12,768 nucleotides of DNA from an uncultured Oscillospiraceae bacterium (GCA_934572445.1 CAKTLD010000048.1:1-12768), one strand, 5' to 3'. Shown: positions 1-6,539, counted from the first letter of the stretch. Made by a program: numbers and translations. The notes: generated by a model from the sequence alone, not told the origin.

Positions 1-38
1 GTATCATCCGCTCCATGATCGTCTGCAAGGGCGAGTAA
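1..38 (+). CDS. rpsF: 30S ribosomal protein S6, C-terminal end only
   Basis: Only the last eleven codons lie in the window. They read IIRSMIVCKGE before a TAA at 36-38. The pattern of hydrophobic residues, then a basic residue and a terminal acidic residue, fits the end of bacterial S6, which binds S18 in the platform of the 30S subunit. The call rests mainly on context: ssb and then rpsR follow at once, which is the conserved rpsF-ssb-rpsR operon of Bacillota. The ssb ribosome binding site begins inside the stop codon, so the genes are tightly packed. The start and promoter lie outside the window. Confidence 0.8.
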   Translation, partial: IIRSMIVCKGE

Positions 39-51
39 GGAGGACAGCGCT

Positions 52-498
52 ATGTTGAACCGTATCGTCATTATGGGTCGTCTGACCCGTGACCCCGAGC
101 TGCGCCGCACGCAGAACGGCACGGCGGTGACGTCTTTCTCCCTGGCTGTGGACCGCGACTTCAAAAGCCGCGATAACGGCGAGAAGGCCACCGATTTCAT
201 CGACGTAGTCGCCTGGCGCCAGACCGCTGAATTTGTCTGCCAGTACTTCACCAAGGGCCGTATGGCCGTGGTCGAGGGCAGACTCCAGATCCGCGACTGG
301 AAAGACAAGGATGGCAACAACCGCCGCAGCGCGGAAGTGGTTGCCGACAACATTTATTTTGGCGACAGCAAGCGCGACAGTCAGCCCTCCGGCGGCGATT
401 ACGCTCCCCCGGCCTACGGCTCTCCTGCCGACAGCTACACCGCCCCCGCGGGCGGCGGCTTTGCCGAAATCGAAGAGGACGGCGAGCTGCCGTTCTGA
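52..498 (+). CDS. ssb: Single-stranded DNA-binding protein
   Basis: This protein binds single-stranded DNA during replication, recombination and repair and recruits partner enzymes through its C-terminal tip. The 148-residue protein opens with MLNRIVIMGRL, the usual start of the SSB OB-fold, which runs to about residue 105 (FIDVVAW and VEGRLQIRDW are typical core strands). A flexible linker rich in Gly, Pro, Ser and Tyr follows (about 106-137). It ends in the acidic tip EEDGELPF, a variant of the usual DDDIPF tail, so the protein is complete. AAGGAGG at 37-43 supports the ATG at 52. It sits between rpsF and rpsR and should be co-transcribed with them, linking SSB supply to ribosomal protein synthesis as is usual in this operon. 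Confidence 0.97.
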   Translation: MLNRIVIMGRLTRDPELRRTQNGTAVTSFSLAVDRDFKSRDNGEKATDFIDVVAWRQTAEFVCQYFTKGRMAVVEGRLQIRDWKDKDGNNRRSAEVVADNIYFGDSKRDSQPSGGDYAPPAYGSPADSYTAPAGGGFAEIEEDGELPF

Positions 499-540
499 TG
501 AGGGTACGAAAGCCCCAATTCTGATAAGGAGGAAACATCC

Positions 541-798
541 ATGGCTATGGAACGCGAAAACAGAGCCCCTCGCGCCGGCGGCCCGAACCGCAAGCGCAAA
601 AAGGTGTGCCAGTTCTGCGTTGACAAGTGCGAGTATATCGACTATAAGGACGCCGCCAAGCTGCGCCGCTTCATCTCCGAGCGCTCGAAGATCCTGCCCC
701 GCAGAACCACCGGTACCTGCGCGATGCATCAGCGTCAGCTGACCGAGGCGATCAAGCGCGCCCGTCAGATCGCTCTGCTCCCCTTCGTCACCGAATAA
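541..798 (+). CDS. rpsR: 30S ribosomal protein S18
   Basis: S18 binds 16S rRNA in the platform next to S6. The 85-residue product has a basic N-terminus and then the family signature: [23 protein letters not shown] followed by the [11 protein letters not shown] segment, with [12 protein letters not shown] near the end. Cysteines at residues 23, 26 and 30 plus Cys60 and His63 make this the cysteine-containing, probably zinc-binding form; many bacteria carry a cysteine-free form instead. AAGGAGG at 526-532 lies 8 nt before the ATG. The 42-nt gap after ssb shows no promoter, so it should share the rpsF-ssb transcript. A strong terminator follows directly. Confidence 0.97.
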   Translation: MAMERENRAPRAGGPNRKRKKVCQFCVDKCEYIDYKDAAKLRRFISERSKILPRRTTGTCAMHQRQLTEAIKRARQIALLPFVTE

Positions 799-812
799 GG
801 AACGAATTTTTG

Positions 813-845
813 AAAAGAGCTGTCCGTAAGGACGGCTCTTTTTTT
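813..845 (+). terminator. Intrinsic terminator of the rpsF-ssb-rpsR operon
   Basis: The left arm AAAGAGCTGTCC and right arm GGACGGCTCTTT pair over 12 bp with one G-U wobble. The loop is GTAA, and an uninterrupted run of Ts follows to position 845. It starts 14 nt after the rpsR stop. This is a textbook rho-independent terminator for the plus-strand operon. Confidence 0.93.
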
Positions 846-1538
846 GCGCGCCCTAAAGGGGCGCATCTTCTTTCCGCGCACAGCGCGGAGGGATTTGCAG
901 CCCGAAGGGGCTGCTTCTTTATTTCTCCCGCAGTGTGCGGGAGTGCGTATAAAGGGGGATATTCTCTTTCTCGAAAGAGAATATCCCCCTTACACCCCCA
1001 AGAGAAAGGACGAGGGGCTTTCCCCCTCGCCCCCCCGACATTGGCAGCTTGCAGCTTGAATGACTGCACGCGCTGCGCAATGTGGGTGCGGTGTACATGG
1101 CTTCGCCATGAATCCCTACGTCTCGTTACCGATTGCAACCGCGCCTTGCTATCGTGAGGCGCGAGTGACGTTTGCTTGGCGACAGACTACCTACCGAATG
1201 CGGCATTGCTGCGCTCGCCGCATTGAGGAGTGCCGCGGTAGACGGAAATTAGGCTGCACTGCCACGAGACTGGCAGAGCGGCAGCGGATAGTAGAAGCAG
1301 AGGCAAATCGTATAGCAGCTTCAAACGCGGCAACGCCGCGCGCAGGCAATGCAATCGGCAAGCATTGCAGCTCTTCGAGCTGCTCGCTTGCAATGGGAAA
1401 CGCCTTTCTTTTGGACGGGCGACGCCCGTTTTCTTTCTCGGGAAAGAAAATGGGGGTCGCATCATGCGGCACCAGTGCCGCAATGTCCTTCGCACCTATG
1501 CGAAAAAGGTGAACCTTTTCACAGCTTTTGCGAAGCTG
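846..1538. repeat. Gene-free array of about twenty short inverted repeats
   Basis: No convincing gene lies between the rpsR terminator and the end of the minus-strand ATPase gene. The stretch is packed with short perfect or near-perfect stems, mostly with 3-5 nt loops. Stems by outer limits: 848-864, 873-889, 897-914, 925-943, 952-991, 1011-1029, 1096-1110, 1140-1163, 1191-1241 (two-part), 1259-1276, 1326-1340, 1346-1368, 1367-1383, 1415-1429, 1429-1450, 1465-1482, 1489-1504, 1504-1519 and 1522-1538. In 1363-1395 an outer CATTGCA/TGCAATG stem encloses GCTC-TTC-GAGC. The arms differ in sequence from one another, so this is a series of unlike hairpins and not a tandem repeat of one unit. Pyrimidine-rich spacers separate the first few. 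Function unknown: it could be a decayed or non-autonomous mobile repeat, a cluster of transcription stops or RNA-processing sites, or a structured RNA. Confidence 0.75.
952..991. repeat. Perfect 18-bp inverted repeat with CTCG loop
   Basis: Left arm AAGGGGGATATTCTCTTT (952-969) and right arm AAAGAGAATATCCCCCTT (974-991) pair without a mismatch around the loop CTCG. It is the longest perfect stem in the window. No T-run follows on either strand, so it does not look like a classic terminator. Confidence 0.85.
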
Positions 1539-2622
1539 CAAGGTTGCGGTTTTTGTAAGCCCGCTCCCCCGTTACCTCGCGCAGGATCTCGATGCCCTCC
1601 GGCGGTGCGGCCTCGCCCTCGCCGTAGCAGAACAGGATCGCCTTGTCCGCGCAGAAGGGGTACACGTCGATCTCGCAGCGGCGGTCGCCGCAGACGAAGC
1701 GATATTTCGTCTTGCGAACGGGCATGAGCGTCTCGTCGCGCTCGAGCAGGTACTTCTGATACTGCTTTTCGGAGATGGGCTTTTCCGTGTCCCATTTTGC
1801 GCCGCCCTCGCGCAGGTGCTTTTCCGTGTAGAAGTACAGATGCTCCGCGCCGTTTTCCTGGCGGCGCACGCGGCGCTCAATCGTCGGATTCGTCAGCACC
1901 AGATAGGTCTGCGTCATGTCGATGGCGGCGGCGCGGTGCTCGCGCGCAAAGGCCGCCATATCGGGCATGGCGATGAGGTACTTGCGTTTTTTCGCCATGG
2001 GTTCGGGCTGGCCGACCGCGCGGTAGATCTCGCGCAGGCCGCGCTCGATCTTATTGTTGAAATTTACATCGTTGTCGATAATGCGCAGATTCGGGTGCCG
2101 GCTCCACGCGCGCAGCGTGCGGTCGTCCATCTCGCGGGCGTACTCGATGGATTCGGTGCGCGCGGCATTGCCGAGGTTGTAGGCAAATTCCGCGCCCTTG
2201 GCGCAGGTGATCAGATGCAGCACCATGTCGTAATTTCTGAGCACGCTTTCCTCCGTGCGCCCGTCGTAGCGCGCAAGGATCTCCGCGTACTCCTCGTCGG
2301 AAACGTAGGCTTTGTTGTCCATCAGCGCGCGGTCGTAGAGGATGAGGATGTCGTCCTCGGGCACGCGCTGCGCGGCATCCAGTGCCAGCCTCTCCTTGTG
2401 GATCTGGTCGGCGACGACAAAGTCCTGAAACTCCAGCATCGACATACAGCCGCCGAACGGCTTGATGCCGAAGCCCGAGATCAGCTCCGTCGCGGTCTCG
2501 GGAATGGTGATGACGCGCCAGCCGTCCTCCTGCTTGAATTCCTTGAGGATGCGGCTGACGAGCGTGGTTTTGCCTGCCGCGGGGCCGCCGGTGAGGACGA
2601 TCTTTGTGATGCGCTTGCTCAT
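1519..2622 (-). CDS. P-loop ATPase/kinase-like protein with degenerate CYTH domain
   Basis: The 367-residue protein has two parts. Residues 1-200 form a P-loop NTPase of the AAA_28/NadR-like kind, with Walker A GGPAAGKTT (G12-T20), a Walker B-like ILILYDRALMD (92-102), and the NNAARTES/DDRTLRAW type segment near 150-173. Residues 207-361 resemble a CYTH (triphosphate tunnel) domain: QTYL at 238-241, IERRVRR at 248-254, YFYTEKH at 263-269, RKTKYRF at 303-309, EIDVYPF at 317-323 and the family-like ending EVTGERAYKNRNLA. CYTH enzymes normally begin EIERKFLI, using the glutamates for metal; here this reads AKKRKYLI (210-217), and the usual LEVE-type acidic strand reads LFCYGEGE. The CYTH part may therefore bind without catalysing. 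The ATG overlaps the upstream HAD stop by 4 nt (ATGA), with AAGGAAG as a modest binding site. The last five residues (ASQKL) are encoded by a hairpin of the adjoining array. Substrate unknown. Confidence 0.85.
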   Translation of the reverse strand: MSKRITKIVLTGGPAAGKTTLVSRILKEFKQEDGWRVITIPETATELISGFGIKPFGGCMSMLEFQDFVVADQIHKERLALDAAQRVPEDDILILYDRALMDNKAYVSDEEYAEILARYDGRTEESVLRNYDMVLHLITCAKGAEFAYNLGNAARTESIEYAREMDDRTLRAWSRHPNLRIIDNDVNFNNKIERGLREIYRAVGQPEPMAKKRKYLIAMPDMAAFAREHRAAAIDMTQTYLVLTNPTIERRVRRQENGAEHLYFYTEKHLREGGAKWDTEKPISEKQYQKYLLERDETLMPVRKTKYRFVCGDRRCEIDVYPFCADKAILFCYGEGEAAPPEGIEILREVTGERAYKNRNLAASQKL

Positions 2623-3293
2623 GTCGTTTCTTCCTTTCCGCTGAAGAGATAGTCGCCGAACTGCGCGACGGTCTTGAAGCAGAGATCGCAGTTCCCGCGC
2701 ATGAAGGCTTCGATCTCTGGAATGTCGTTCGACCAGAGCGCGGCGGCAAAGCGCACGCCTGCAGCCTTCGCCATGTCATACCCGGGCTTGAGATCGTCGA
2801 GCACGAGCAGCTGATCTGCCGTGAAATGCAGCTTTTCCATGATGTCAAAGAGCGCGTAGGGATGGGGTTTTCGCTGCTCCTTCGGCACCTCCCAGCCATA
2901 GACGAGCCTTGGCTCGGGCAGGCCGTTTTCGCGGTAGTCGCGCAGAATGTTCTGCGCGAGCGAGTGGGACACCACGCAGATCGTACCGCCGTTATTCACA
3001 TAGTCCCATAAGATATCGCGCATCCCGCTGTAGACCTGCGGCACATGGCGCTGGACGTATTCGTGCCAGTAGGCCTGCTCGTGCTTCATATCCTCCTCGG
3101 TCATGCCGACCTCGCCGTGAAAGAAGTCGTAAACGCCGGGGGAAAAGTTTTTGAGGATGTATTCCTCCAGCGTGTAGCGCTTGGCATGGGGGAAAAACCT
3201 CGCCGTGTATTCGGCGAAGCAGGGGTAGTGGACCGTCGCGGTGGAGTTGACCACGGTGTCGTCATGGTCGAGCACCAGACAGGGAAATTTCAT
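2619..3293 (-). CDS. HAD-family hydrolase (phosphatase-like)
   Basis: This 224-residue protein is a haloacid dehalogenase superfamily hydrolase, probably a small-molecule phosphatase in the cytoplasm. Motif I is LDHDDTVV, with the nucleophile and acid/base aspartates at D9 and D11. Motif II is VVSHS (about 108-111), the motif III lysine lies in RKPHP (K142), and motif IV is VLDDLKPGYDMAKAAG (D166-D167). Residues about 20-95 form a helical cap, as in phosphoglycolate phosphatase-like subfamily I proteins. All catalytic positions appear present. AAGGAG lies 8 nt before the ATG at 3293. It is the first gene of a two-gene operon with the ATPase-CYTH gene, which overlaps its stop by 4 nt, and it has its own strong promoter. 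Substrate cannot be told from sequence. Confidence 0.92.
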   Translation of the reverse strand: MKFPCLVLDHDDTVVNSTATVHYPCFAEYTARFFPHAKRYTLEEYILKNFSPGVYDFFHGEVGMTEEDMKHEQAYWHEYVQRHVPQVYSGMRDILWDYVNNGGTICVVSHSLAQNILRDYRENGLPEPRLVYGWEVPKEQRKPHPYALFDIMEKLHFTADQLLVLDDLKPGYDMAKAAGVRFAAALWSNDIPEIEAFMRGNCDLCFKTVAQFGDYLFSGKEETT

Positions 3294-3326
3294 GGGAGCG
3301 CTCCTTTTTGGCAGTTTCTGTCTGCC

Positions 3327-3355
3327 AGTATACCACAGGATATGCCGCGCGTCAA
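3327..3355 (-). promoter_or_regulatory. Sigma-70-type promoter for the HAD-ATPase operon
   Basis: Read on the minus strand, a -35 box TTGACG (3350-3355) and a -10 box TATACT (3327-3332) are separated by exactly 17 bp. TGG stands directly before the -10, giving an extended -10 element. Transcription should begin near 3320, leaving about a 27-nt leader before the ATG at 3293. This is the closest match to consensus in the window. Confidence 0.85.
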
Positions 3356-3373
3356 AGAAAGCCTTAGCGGCAT

Positions 3374-3402
3374 AAAAAAGCGCCCCGCGAGGGGGCGCTT
3401 TC
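3374..3402 (-). terminator. Intrinsic terminator of the SLH protein gene
   Basis: On the minus strand AAGCGCCCC pairs perfectly with GGGGCGCTT around a 5-nt loop, and a run of six Ts overlaps and follows the stem (3374-3379 are A on the plus strand). It lies 17-45 nt past the SLH gene stop. It also separates that gene from the HAD operon promoter just downstream. Confidence 0.9.
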
Positions 3403-3418
3403 AGAAGGAATCCGGCGC

Positions 3419-4795
3419 TTACAGGGAGAACTCCACGCGGTAATCATGGTCGATCATGCGGCAGACGATGGTCGCCACCTCTGCGCGGGAGATGGTCTTC
3501 TGGGGAAAGAAATCACCCTTGTCGCCGCTGCCGGTCAGGATGCCCGCACGGTAGAAGGTGTAGATCTCGTCGGCATAGCGGCCGGAGGCGGAAACGTCGG
3601 GAATGTTGCCGTCGGCGATGCTGTTGATAGCCTCATAATCCTCCGCGGCGTCGAGCGCGGCGTAGAAAATGTGAACGTAATCCTCGCGCGTGGCGTTGGC
3701 GGTCATGTTGAAATCGCAGGGGATGCCGTTGGCCTTGGCGTAGTCGACATAGCGCTGATACCAGGGGCCGGAAGACGCTTCGGGAATGTCGGCATCATCG
3801 TAAAACAGGTTGTGGATACGGGCGGCCAGCGTGACGGCCTGGGCATAGGTCATGGGACTGTTGGGGGAGAAGCGGCCGTTGCCGGTGCCATCGACCAGAC
3901 CACAGTCTGCGGCGTAGATCACGGCATCATAGTACCATGCGCTCTCGGGGACATCCTCGAAGGAGGAACGCTCATAGGTGGGCTGCATGCCGTAGGTCAA
4001 AGAGGTCATCTCCGTACCGATCATGTGCCCGCCCTCGGGCATGCGATAAACAAGAGAGGTATTCTCATCGTTGACCCACACGGAGACATTCATTCCGTCG
4101 TGACCGGTGTAGTCGAGCGTGACCTTTCCGTTTTTAAAGGCATGATCCGCCTCGTCGGAGATGTAGTACTCGACGCCGCTGCCGCTGTCGTAATAAGCGA
4201 CGGAAAGCTCCGGCTGGTACTTGCGGATCAGGGCGTTTACATCGCCGGTGGAGTAAAGCGAATAAAGCGTGAGCTCGACCTTCTTGCCGTTGATGCTCTG
4301 GCTGATGTAGAAGCCGCTGCCGCCCTCGGTGAGCTCGGCAAAATAGTCGTCCGCGGGCGGTACATCCTTCCAGTCCTCCGCAGTCAGCTTCAGCGGAACG
4401 GATTCCAGATAGTCGAGCCCGTCGTGCGTGACAGGCATCAGCGCGTCGCTGCCGGTGAGATCGTAGAGGTGGACGGTGTAGCTGCCGGGCTTTGCGATGT
4501 CGAACGAGATCTCGCAGCTGCTCAGCGAACGCTTGAGGATCTCCTTGCCGGAGGCGTCCTCTACCACGATATAGGGCTTGTATTCCTGAATCTCCTCAGC
4601 TGTGAGGTCGTGGCCGTCATTTGAAAAATAGGCCAGCGCGTAAACGGTGAGCACGCCGTTCGCACCGGGACTGTAATCCCAGAATACGGTGATGGGCTCA
4701 ATGTCGCCTGCCGAGGCCGACAGGCTCATGCTCATGCTGAGGACCAGCAGGAATGATAAAAACATGCTCAGGCTGCGATGAAATCTTTTCTTCAT
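3419..4795 (-). CDS. Secreted protein with three SLH repeats
   Basis: The 458-residue protein should be exported and held on the cell surface. It begins MKKRFHRS, then a hydrophobic stretch and an ASA|GD-type cleavage site near residue 30, a Sec signal peptide. Residues about 32-115 and 161-245 look like two diverged copies of a beta-rich domain that I do not recognise (LTVYAL versus LTLYSL, then KPYIVVEDASG versus QPELSVAYYDSG). The C-terminus carries three SLH repeats, near 278-332, 341-385 and 397-450; SLH3 keeps ISRAE, close to the TRAE motif that binds secondary cell-wall polymer, while SLH1 has TYAQ and SLH2 TRED. An in-frame TTG at 4813 was rejected because the ribosome binding site GGAGGAG lies inside that extension, correctly placed for the ATG at 4795. 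It has its own promoter and terminator. Confidence 0.9.
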   Translation of the reverse strand: MKKRFHRSLSMFLSFLLVLSMSMSLSASAGDIEPITVFWDYSPGANGVLTVYALAYFSNDGHDLTAEEIQEYKPYIVVEDASGKEILKRSLSSCEISFDIAKPGSYTVHLYDLTGSDALMPVTHDGLDYLESVPLKLTAEDWKDVPPADDYFAELTEGGSGFYISQSINGKKVELTLYSLYSTGDVNALIRKYQPELSVAYYDSGSGVEYYISDEADHAFKNGKVTLDYTGHDGMNVSVWVNDENTSLVYRMPEGGHMIGTEMTSLTYGMQPTYERSSFEDVPESAWYYDAVIYAADCGLVDGTGNGRFSPNSPMTYAQAVTLAARIHNLFYDDADIPEASSGPWYQRYVDYAKANGIPCDFNMTANATREDYVHIFYAALDAAEDYEAINSIADGNIPDVSASGRYADEIYTFYRAGILTGSGDKGDFFPQKTISRAEVATIVCRMIDHDYRVEFSL

Positions 4796-4863
4796 GATAT
4801 CTCTCCTCCGCAAATATTTGTCCTGTGCACCGGCGGGGCCGGAGCGCGGGACTATTTACAAAT

Positions 4864-4892
4864 AGCTTATCATATCATGTATAAAATTGCAA
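4864..4892 (-). promoter_or_regulatory. Probable promoter of the SLH protein gene
   Basis: On the minus strand, TTGCAA (4887-4892) and TAAGCT (4864-4869) are 17 bp apart. TGA before the -10 gives an extended -10 that offsets the weak hexamer. The start point would be near 4857, giving a leader of about 60 nt. The 123-bp gap 4796-4918 shows no clear terminator for the MATE gene upstream, so some read-through from it is possible. Confidence 0.6.
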
Positions 4893-4918
4893 GGAGGAGC
4901 CGCTGCTTTGCGGAGTTC

Positions 4919-6280
4919 TCAGACGGTCCGCTCCCCCATGGGCCTGACGTATTTTCTGTAGCAGTGGAAGAAGTACACGATCTCAGCCGCACCGGTGATG
5001 AGCCAGGAGAACGGATAGAGCAGGTACAGCGACCCCAGCGTGTGGAAGTAGGCGAACACGGTGTAGATCCATGCCACGCGGAATACGCATGAGCCGAAAA
5101 ACACGAAGATCATCGGCACCAGCCCCTTGCCCAGCCCGCGCGAGGCGGAGGTGGTGCAGTCCATCAGGGCCGAGATGGGGAAAGAAAAGCACATCACGGC
5201 GATGCGCTCCATGCCCGCATCGATGACCGCGCTCTCGGGCGAGAACAGTGCGAGGAACTGCCGCCCGAAGACAAGGAACAGCCCGCCGAACACGGCGGCA
5301 GCCAGCGCGGAGTAGCCCAGCGTGAGGAAATAGCTCCTGCGCACGCGTTCCGGCCGGCCCGCGCCGTAGTTCTGCCCCACGAAGCTCGCGCAGGCGATGT
5401 AAAAGGCGTTCATTACCGAGTAGACGAGGTTGTCCACATTGCCCGCGGCGGAGTTGCCCTCCACGACTACAGTGCTGAAGGAGTTGACGCCCGCCTGGAT
5501 GAAGAGGTTTGCTACCGAGAAGATGGCGTTCTGCAGTCCCGCGGGCACGCCGATGGAAAGGACGTGCATGGCCTTGTCCTTATAAATGCGCAGCTCGCGC
5601 AGCGAGAGCGCGTAAAGGTCCTTGCTGCGCACCAGCGCGCGCACGATCAGGAAGGCCGACACGCACTGCGAGAGCATACTGGCCCAGGCCACGCCGTCGG
5701 TTGCCATGCCGCAGCCGATCACGAAGATAAGATCCAGCGCAACGTTCAGCCCGCCTGCGATGGAGAGGAAGATCAGCGGCGTTTTCGTGTCGCCCACGGC
5801 GTTGAATACGGCGTTGCCGAAGTTGTAGAGCGCCATGGCCGGCATGCCGAGGAAGTAGATGCGCATATAGAGCGCCGCGCCGTCGAGCAGGTCGGGCCGC
5901 GTGCCCAGCAGCTCCAGCAGCGGACGGGAGAAAAACTGCCCCAGCGCCAGAATGAGGAAGCCCGCGATCAGGCATACGAGCGCCGCGGTGTGCACCGACT
6001 CGCGCACGTTCTTTTCGCTGCGCGCGCCGAAGTGCGTGGCAACGAGCACGTTCACGCCGCTGCCAAGGCCCATCAGGAAGCCTGTGAACAAAAACACCAG
6101 CGTGGACGTGGACCCGACCGAGCCCATCGCGCCGGCGCTGGCAAAGCGCCCTACGACGGCAAGGTCCGTCATGCTGAAGAGCATCTGCAGCAGGTTGGTA
6201 AACATCAGCGGCAGGGAAAAGCGCACGATCTGACGGCTGAGTCTGCCCTGCGTCATATCGAGCGCGGCGGTGTGGGCCAT
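4919..6280 (-). CDS. MATE-family multidrug/toxin efflux transporter
   Basis: This 453-residue integral membrane protein belongs to the MATE family, which exports cationic compounds using a sodium or proton gradient. It has about twelve hydrophobic segments in two homologous halves (about 15-235 and 245-440). The first half shows MTQGRLSRQIVRFSLPLMF and the typical LLQMLFSMTDLAVVGRF segment of bacterial MATE proteins; the second shows GVPAGLQNAIFSVANLFIQ and FVGQNYGAGRPERVRR. Length and both halves are normal, so it looks intact. AAGGAG at 6293-6298 lies 12 nt before the ATG at 6280, a little far, but no better in-frame start exists. It has its own promoter, divergent from that of rimP. The substrate cannot be predicted from sequence. 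Confidence 0.93.
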   Translation of the reverse strand: MAHTAALDMTQGRLSRQIVRFSLPLMFTNLLQMLFSMTDLAVVGRFASAGAMGSVGSTSTLVFLFTGFLMGLGSGVNVLVATHFGARSEKNVRESVHTAALVCLIAGFLILALGQFFSRPLLELLGTRPDLLDGAALYMRIYFLGMPAMALYNFGNAVFNAVGDTKTPLIFLSIAGGLNVALDLIFVIGCGMATDGVAWASMLSQCVSAFLIVRALVRSKDLYALSLRELRIYKDKAMHVLSIGVPAGLQNAIFSVANLFIQAGVNSFSTVVVEGNSAAGNVDNLVYSVMNAFYIACASFVGQNYGAGRPERVRRSYFLTLGYSALAAAVFGGLFLVFGRQFLALFSPESAVIDAGMERIAVMCFSFPISALMDCTTSASRGLGKGLVPMIFVFFGSCVFRVAWIYTVFAYFHTLGSLYLLYPFSWLITGAAEIVYFFHCYRKYVRPMGERTV

Positions 6281-6340
6281 GGTATGCTCACTCTCCTTCG
6301 GTATCTCTCAAAAATGGATCATCTCTCTCAAAGTCCTATT

Positions 6341-6369
6341 CTTATAGCATACTTCCCCCTGCTTTGCAA
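6341..6369 (-). promoter_or_regulatory. Promoter of the MATE transporter gene
   Basis: On the minus strand TTGCAA (6364-6369) is followed after 17 bp by TATAAG (6341-6346), with TGC directly before the -10 (extended -10). The start point would be near 6334, giving about 54 nt of leader. It fires away from the rimP promoter, whose -35 is about 84 bp distant. Confidence 0.8.
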
Positions 6370-6452
6370 GAGCATTTTTCGCCCCAAACGAAAAAATCAC
6401 GGAAAAGGGCGAGAAAAATTTCAAAAAAGCGGGACGCGGAGCAGAAAAACGC

Positions 6453-6481
6453 TTGCAATCGGCGGAGTACTGTGGTAATAT
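6453..6481 (+). promoter_or_regulatory. Promoter of the rimP-nusA-infB operon
   Basis: TTGCAA (6453-6458) and TAATAT (6476-6481) are 17 bp apart, with TGG before the -10. The predicted start near 6488 leaves a leader of roughly 90 nt before rimP, which holds the terminator-like hairpin at 6508-6539. No other equally good promoter was seen between here and nrnA. Confidence 0.85.
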
Positions 6482-6507
6482 ATCCCCGTTATGGATGCAG
6501 GAAGCGT

Positions 6508-6539
6508 GAGAGTGGACCGTTTGGCCCGCTCTTTCTTTT
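6508..6539 (+). promoter_or_regulatory. Terminator-like leader hairpin (probable attenuator) upstream of rimP
   Basis: The arm AGAGTGGACC (6509-6518) pairs with GGCCCGCTCT (6523-6532) with one G-U pair and one A/C mismatch, around the loop GTTT. TTCTTTT follows at 6533-6539, an imperfect U-tract. It sits about 20 nt after the predicted transcription start and about 37 nt before rimP, so it can act only on this operon. In Bacillus subtilis NusA is reported to repress its own operon through a weak intrinsic terminator in the leader; the broken U-tract and mismatched stem here suit a NusA-dependent stop. The regulatory role is inferred, not seen. Confidence 0.7.

Noticed and set aside
1259..1290. 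tRNA-like stretch (TGGCAGAGCGGCAG) in the array
   Set aside because: It cannot be completed into acceptor, anticodon and T arms. The resemblance is limited to a few bases around one hairpin.
1060..1512. Plus-strand open frame of 150 codons within the hairpin array, and overlapping frames on both strands
   Set aside because: The translation simply follows the inverted repeats, is rich in Arg, Cys and Ala, lacks a ribosome binding site, and overlaps several equally long frames with no recognisable domain.
1990..1998. Internal ATG within the ATPase gene beginning MAKKRK, as a separate CYTH protein
   Set aside because: No ribosome binding site precedes it, and the P-loop and CYTH-like parts are a known domain pairing in one chain.
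4796..4813. TTG start at 4813 for the SLH protein
   Set aside because: It would contain the ribosome binding site within the coding region and put arginines ahead of an already normal signal peptide.
1519..6280. Minus-strand block considered as a mobile island or defence system
   Set aside because: No integrase, transposase, attachment repeats or tRNA junction was seen, and base composition by eye resembles the flanking genes. HAD, SLH and MATE proteins are common chromosomal genes.
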